A DNA stretch of 64,000 nucleotides from positions 1 to 64,000 of the forward strand of contig NZ_BCNB01000006.1 of the NCBI RefSeq assembly GCF_001485575.1, in the 5' to 3' direction. This DNA is from Haloarcula sp. CBA1127 (lineage in GTDB: Archaea; Halobacteriota; Halobacteria; Halobacteriales; Haloarculaceae). Below, in pieces: positions 60,831 to 64,000 of this stretch; the stretch's first letter is position 1, and every line of letters begins with the position of its first letter. Position numbers and translations under genes: made by a program. The notes beneath the pieces are model-generated. The model searched no databases. It was not told where the DNA came from and saw only the letters and a program-made list of their open reading frames with translations.

Positions 60831-61594
60831 TGCTCGATGTCACGGCCGTATCACACGCCTACGGAGATGACGACGTGTTCCGGGACCTCTCAATCGGGAT
60901 CGAACCCGGCGAGGTCGTTGCCGTCATCGGCCCGTCCGGCGTCGGGAAGACGACGCTGCTCCGACTGCTTGCGTTCTCACTGGAACCGGACGAGGGAACC
61001 ATCGCCTTCGACGACACGGACGTGTGGGCCGTCGACGAAGCGACACGGCTCTCGCTGCGTCGGCGTATCGGCATGGTGTTTCAGGAAGCGAGTCTGTTCG
61101 ACGCGCCGGTCGCTCGCAACGTCGAATACGGGCTTCGAATCCGCAGGTCGTGGACAGCCAGACTGCAGCGCGAACTACAGTCCATAGTTCGCTCGAACGG
61201 CACCGCGGAGGCCGTTCACGAGGCCCTCGACGTTGTCGGGCTGACCGAGAAGATGGACCAGCACGCGGACTCGCTCTCGGGCGGCGAGGCCCAGCGGGTG
61301 TCGTTCGCCCGCGCGCTGGCCTACGACCCGGACCTGCTGTTACTCGACGAACCGACATCGGATCTGGACCCACGGAACACTGCCGTTATCGAGGACGCGA
61401 TTGCCGAGGCCCGGAACCGGGGTATCGGTGTCGTGGTGGCGACACACGACATGCATCAGGCGGAGCGGGTCGCAGACCGGGTTGCAGTGCTACTCGACGA
61501 GCAAATAACTGAAATAGCCCCGACAGAAGTGATTTTCCAGAACCCATCGGACCACCGCACCCAGAAGTTCATCTCCGGAGAACTGGTCTACTGA
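60830..61594 (+). CDS. tupC: Tungstate ABC ATPase TupC
   Basis: 254-residue ATPase powering tungstate import. Walker A GPSGVGKTTLLRLL, signature LSGGEAQRVSFA, Walker B LLLLDEPTSDLD and switch His in ATHDMHQAERV. The start overlaps the tupB stop (TAATG). A helical insertion with RSWTARLQRELQ lies before the signature. Confidence 0.94.
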   Translation: MLDVTAVSHAYGDDDVFRDLSIGIEPGEVVAVIGPSGVGKTTLLRLLAFSLEPDEGTIAFDDTDVWAVDEATRLSLRRRIGMVFQEASLFDAPVARNVEYGLRIRRSWTARLQRELQSIVRSNGTAEAVHEALDVVGLTEKMDQHADSLSGGEAQRVSFARALAYDPDLLLLDEPTSDLDPRNTAVIEDAIAEARNRGIGVVVATHDMHQAERVADRVAVLLDEQITEIAPTEVIFQNPSDHRTQKFISGELVY

Positions 61595-61666
61595 CCGCTT
61601 CATACCCCACTCCGATCACCGGTGGTCGGCGGCAATACCTTTGTCAGGGGACGACATTGTCGAGAT

Positions 61667-62395
61667 ATGGACGCGACTGCGGACGTCGAAGTGCAACTGG
61701 AGCAGGGCGACGTGGCGCTGACCGCCCGCGACCGGACGCTCCTGCAGGCGGTCGCCGCCCACGGGTCACTGAACGCCGCCGCTGACGCGCTGGGTCGGTC
61801 GTACGCCCACGCCCAGCGCCGCATCGTGGAACTCGAAGACGCATTCGGTCCGCTGGTCGACCGTAGTCGCGGTGGTAGCGGGGGCGGCGGCAGCGAACTG
61901 ACGACCGCTGCCGAGCAACTGCTGGCCCGGTTTCAGCGACTGCAAGCCGAGTTCGACGGGGTGGCAACGACAGCGGAGACAGTCCTCCAGGGGACGGTCG
62001 TGGACCGGGACGGCGAACTGGCGACCGTCGAGACGCCGCCGGGGACGGTCCGGGCCATTGTCGACACCGAGGCGGGTCCCGGCGACGCGGTGGAAGTCGG
62101 CATCCGCGCCGATACGGTGACGCTGAACGCGCCGCACGAGGCTCCCGAACCAGCGGGGACGAGTGCGAGAAATCAGTTCGTAGGCAGCGTCGAGCGTATC
62201 GAGAAGGGGACCTCTATCGCGCTGGTCGCACTGGCAGTCGACCCGGACATGACGCTGTCGGCGCTGGTGACTGACACGAGCCTCGATACACTCGACATCA
62301 CCACAGGCGCAGAGCTTGTCGCCTCGTTCAAAGCAACCGCAACCGTCGGCGTCATTCCCGCTATCGAACAGTCGGGGCCGGATGAGTCATCGTAA
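61667..62395 (+). CDS. ModE-like molybdate/tungstate regulator
   Basis: 242-residue regulator. The N-terminal LysR/ModE winged helix (LTARDRTLLQAVAAHGSLNAAADALGRSYAHAQRRIVELEDAFG) is followed by two TOBE-like beta domains (LQGTVVDRDGELATVETPPG and RNQFVGSVERIEKGTSIALVALAVDPD) that bind the oxyanion. It probably controls tupABC, 72 bp upstream. Second TOBE as in ModE; the fusion order is standard. ATG at 61667 was chosen. Confidence 0.9.
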   Translation: MDATADVEVQLEQGDVALTARDRTLLQAVAAHGSLNAAADALGRSYAHAQRRIVELEDAFGPLVDRSRGGSGGGGSELTTAAEQLLARFQRLQAEFDGVATTAETVLQGTVVDRDGELATVETPPGTVRAIVDTEAGPGDAVEVGIRADTVTLNAPHEAPEPAGTSARNQFVGSVERIEKGTSIALVALAVDPDMTLSALVTDTSLDTLDITTGAELVASFKATATVGVIPAIEQSGPDESS

Positions 62396-62427
62396 GCAAG
62401 TGGCACGAGGTGGCACCAGAAGTAGCC

Positions 62428-62589
62428 TCAGAGACCCCAGCCGGACGGCAACAGGTCGGATTGGCAGGCACTGCAGGCGACCATCCCATCGTCGGCGATA
62501 CACTGTCGCTGTTCACCGCACAGGTCACACTCCGTGACCGTCCCGCGTTTATTGAAATTTCGGCTGTTCTGGTCACCGTTCGGGGTCAT
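62428..62589 (-). CDS. Zinc-finger microprotein
   Basis: 53-residue protein with a CxxC pair at residues 21-24 (CDLC) and another at 39-42 (CSAC), plus an extra Cys30. It ends in the hydrophobic LLPSGWGL. The start at 62589 gives MTPNGDQNSRNFN. A zinc-ribbon role is likely; function unknown. It lies between the ModE-like gene (convergent) and RaSEA. Confidence 0.6.
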   Translation of the reverse strand: MTPNGDQNSRNFNKRGTVTECDLCGEQRQCIADDGMVACSACQSDLLPSGWGL

Positions 62590-62666
62590 ATCGAACAGTA
62601 TTATGCGCGAAAGACGGATAAACGTTGGTCGACAGACCGTCACACGGTTTCTATCGCTCGAAGTGC

Positions 62667-63743
62667 TTATCGAGCGAGCGGGAGCGAGTAGCTGCGCTCG
62701 CGCTCAATGACGGCATCCCACGTCGCCTCGCACTCGCACTCCACCTGCTCGAACACCGACGGGTCCTGCCGGAGGTCGAAGTCCTTGATGGCGCGCTGGA
62801 CCTTGTCGTCACACTCGCCGCAGTTGTGCGGGCCGCGGTCGCTGCCGTGGCCGACCGGGTCCGAAACGACGATGACGTCCTCGTCGGCGGTCGACTCCAG
62901 CACGTCGGCGACCGACCAGAGCCACGGCGGCCGGTAGCCGCCGTCGTGATACAGTTCCTCAACCATCGTGTAGCGCTGGACGTTGCAGGGGTTCATCGAG
63001 ACGGTGTGACAGCCGTCGACGGCCGCACAGCGTCGCACCGACCGCTTCATGTCTTCGACGGCCTCGGCTTCGGAGAGGAACGGCGGCTTCATCAGCAGGT
63101 ACGCCTTGACGCCAGCACCGGCGGCCTGTGCTGCCTTGGAGGCTTCCTCGAAGTCGGCGAAGTCGAAGTACTTGTTCACGCAATCGTGTCGGACGCGGTC
63201 GGTGGCGGTTTCGAGTCCGACCGCCACATCTGTCTCCAGACCCACGTCGACGAAGTCGCCGACGGTCTCCTCGTCGATGAAGTCCGGCAGTGATTCGACG
63301 ACGATGCGCTCACGGTCGGCGAAGGTTTCGGCGATAGCCTGACGCGTTTCCGCCGGGACTTCGCGCTCGTCGAGGAAGCTCCCGGAGGTGTAAATCTTGA
63401 TGAGGCCGCTCTGTTCGTCGCTGTTCTCGCTCTCGTGGTCCAGACAGTGTTGAATCTGTGCCATGAGGTCCTCGTGGGCGACGCTGCCCCCCTCGACGCT
63501 TTCGGCGACGTAGCCACACATCGTACAGCCGCCGGCGCGCGCCCACCGACAGCCGCCGGTGTTCAGGATGATAGTCAGGCTCTGGTAGACACCATCGGGT
63601 GTGTTGTCCTCGTCGAGCCACACGCGGGTCGGCTCGCGAGGGTCGTAGGTCGAGTCGTTACGCGACCGGATGTCACGCATCACGGAGTTGTGGGCGTCCA
63701 TGCCCTTGCCCTCCTCGTAGACTTCAGGACTGGGCTTGCTCAT
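62667..63743 (-). CDS. Archaeosine radical SAM enzyme RaSEA
   Basis: 358-residue radical SAM protein that, with ArcS, converts preQ0-lysine at tRNA position 15 to archaeosine. The cluster motif is C-x7-C-x2-C (Cys65, Cys73, Cys76 in CRWARAGGCTMC), unlike the usual C-x3-C-x2-C. VVESLPDFIDEETV, VAVGLETATDRVRHDCVNK and CNVQRYTMVEELYHDGGYRPPWLW are family segments; a late CGECDDK could bind another cluster or zinc. ATG at 63743 gives MSKPSPEVYEE. Confidence 0.88.
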   Translation of the reverse strand: MSKPSPEVYEEGKGMDAHNSVMRDIRSRNDSTYDPREPTRVWLDEDNTPDGVYQSLTIILNTGGCRWARAGGCTMCGYVAESVEGGSVAHEDLMAQIQHCLDHESENSDEQSGLIKIYTSGSFLDEREVPAETRQAIAETFADRERIVVESLPDFIDEETVGDFVDVGLETDVAVGLETATDRVRHDCVNKYFDFADFEEASKAAQAAGAGVKAYLLMKPPFLSEAEAVEDMKRSVRRCAAVDGCHTVSMNPCNVQRYTMVEELYHDGGYRPPWLWSVADVLESTADEDVIVVSDPVGHGSDRGPHNCGECDDKVQRAIKDFDLRQDPSVFEQVECECEATWDAVIERERSYSLPLAR

Positions 63744-63781
63744 TGGGGCGAGGTAGCCGATGAGCGCGTAAAGCCGCTTCG

Positions 63782-64000
63782 TTACTGCCGGGATTGTGGG
63801 TCGGTTTGTTCGGACAGTGCGCCGGAGCGGCGGGCCACGAGCCACGCCAGTCCGGCCAGAACAGCCCCGACAGCGTTCGCTACGAAGTCAGCGCCACTTA
63901 CACCGCGTGACGGGACAAGCGCCTGCAGAAGTTCGACTCCGGCCCCGTAGCAGACGGAGACTGCCACGAGTGCTGCAACCGTAGCCACATCGCGGGCCTG
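63782..64000 (-). CDS. VanZ-like membrane protein, cut by the window edge
   Basis: The C-terminal 72 residues of a VanZ-family protein; the frame continues past the edge of the window without a stop, so the N-terminus is missing. The visible helices are VATVAALVAVSVCYGAGVELLQALVPSRGVSGADFVANAVGAVLAGLAWLV. The ExxQ motif (VELLQ) and ADFVANAVGA are typical of VanZ. Transport function is unknown. Confidence 0.7.
   Translation of the reverse strand, partial: QARDVATVAALVAVSVCYGAGVELLQALVPSRGVSGADFVANAVGAVLAGLAWLVARRSGALSEQTDPQSRQ

Noticed and set aside
1..64000. CRISPR array, rRNA genes or replication origin
   Set aside because: No regularly spaced repeats, no rRNA sequence and no Orc/Cdc6 gene or origin-like repeat array were seen.

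Overview
The window is GC-rich (AT-rich only in short islets), densely coded on both strands, and comes from a haloarchaeon, most likely Haloarcula or a close relative (genus inferred from gene content, not from a search). The evidence is acidic, Asp/Glu-rich proteins, Tat-dependent secretion signals (RRxF followed by a lipobox), a halocyanin, HalX and HalOD1 domains, CetZ tubulins, a complete tRNA-Ile(GAU) and tRNA-Leu(UAA), F420 and archaeosine genes, and many leaderless-looking starts. I see no CRISPR array, no Orc/Cdc6 gene or replication origin, and no intact transposase.

Region by region. 1-7.3 kb is the Hsp70 system: grpE and dnaK, then dnaJ, which is separated from dnaK by an islet with three regulators or sensors, a pilin-like gene and two long non-coding stretches. 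7.3-14.0 kb holds a MazG-like gene, half of an AMP-ligase-like gene, small membrane proteins, a halocyanin, an SRPBCC gene divergent from a winged-helix regulator, a CetZ paralogue and a phosphodiesterase. 14.1-22.7 kb holds inorganic pyrophosphatase, a PadR regulator, the rnhA pair, the DNA repair gene nreA with a PCNA-binding tail, a DUF4013 membrane protein, zinc microproteins and an AT-richer islet of exported unknowns. 22.9-34.6 kb has tRNA-Ile, FxsA, a cytochrome P450 divergent from a DUF255 protein, a TrmB-type regulator, GTP cyclohydrolase MptA, a HalX response regulator, a fused siroheme decarboxylase, a TrpD2-like protein, a hydrolase, a cyclophilin, a MOSC protein and a [3Fe-4S] ferredoxin.

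34.9-42.3 kb is a complete, translationally coupled peptide/nickel-type ABC importer operon ending in a small membrane protein. 43.0-46.3 kb has tRNA-Leu, a TrkA-type RCK protein flanked by two stand-alone RAM domains, and thymidylate kinase. 47.4-52.7 kb couples cetZ1 to an overlapping membrane-anchored gene and then to cofC-cofG, with cofH convergent (F420 synthesis). 52.8-58.7 kb mixes a Na+/Ca2+ exchanger with purine genes (purC, purU, purS, purQ), interrupted by an overlapping pair made of a degenerate receiver-GAF protein and a degenerate KaiC-like protein. 59.1-62.4 kb is the tungstate importer tupABC with a ModE-like regulator. The end of the window has the archaeosine radical SAM enzyme RaSEA and a VanZ-like gene cut by the edge.

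The most unusual signals are non-coding. A tandem pair of hairpins with conserved loops and variable stems sits at the stop codon of dnaK, flanked there by an 11-bp direct repeat, and a second such pair sits at the stop codon of mptA. A hairpin-dense stretch with its own TATA box lies upstream of tupA. Several regulators have operator-like palindromes at their own promoter or start codon.
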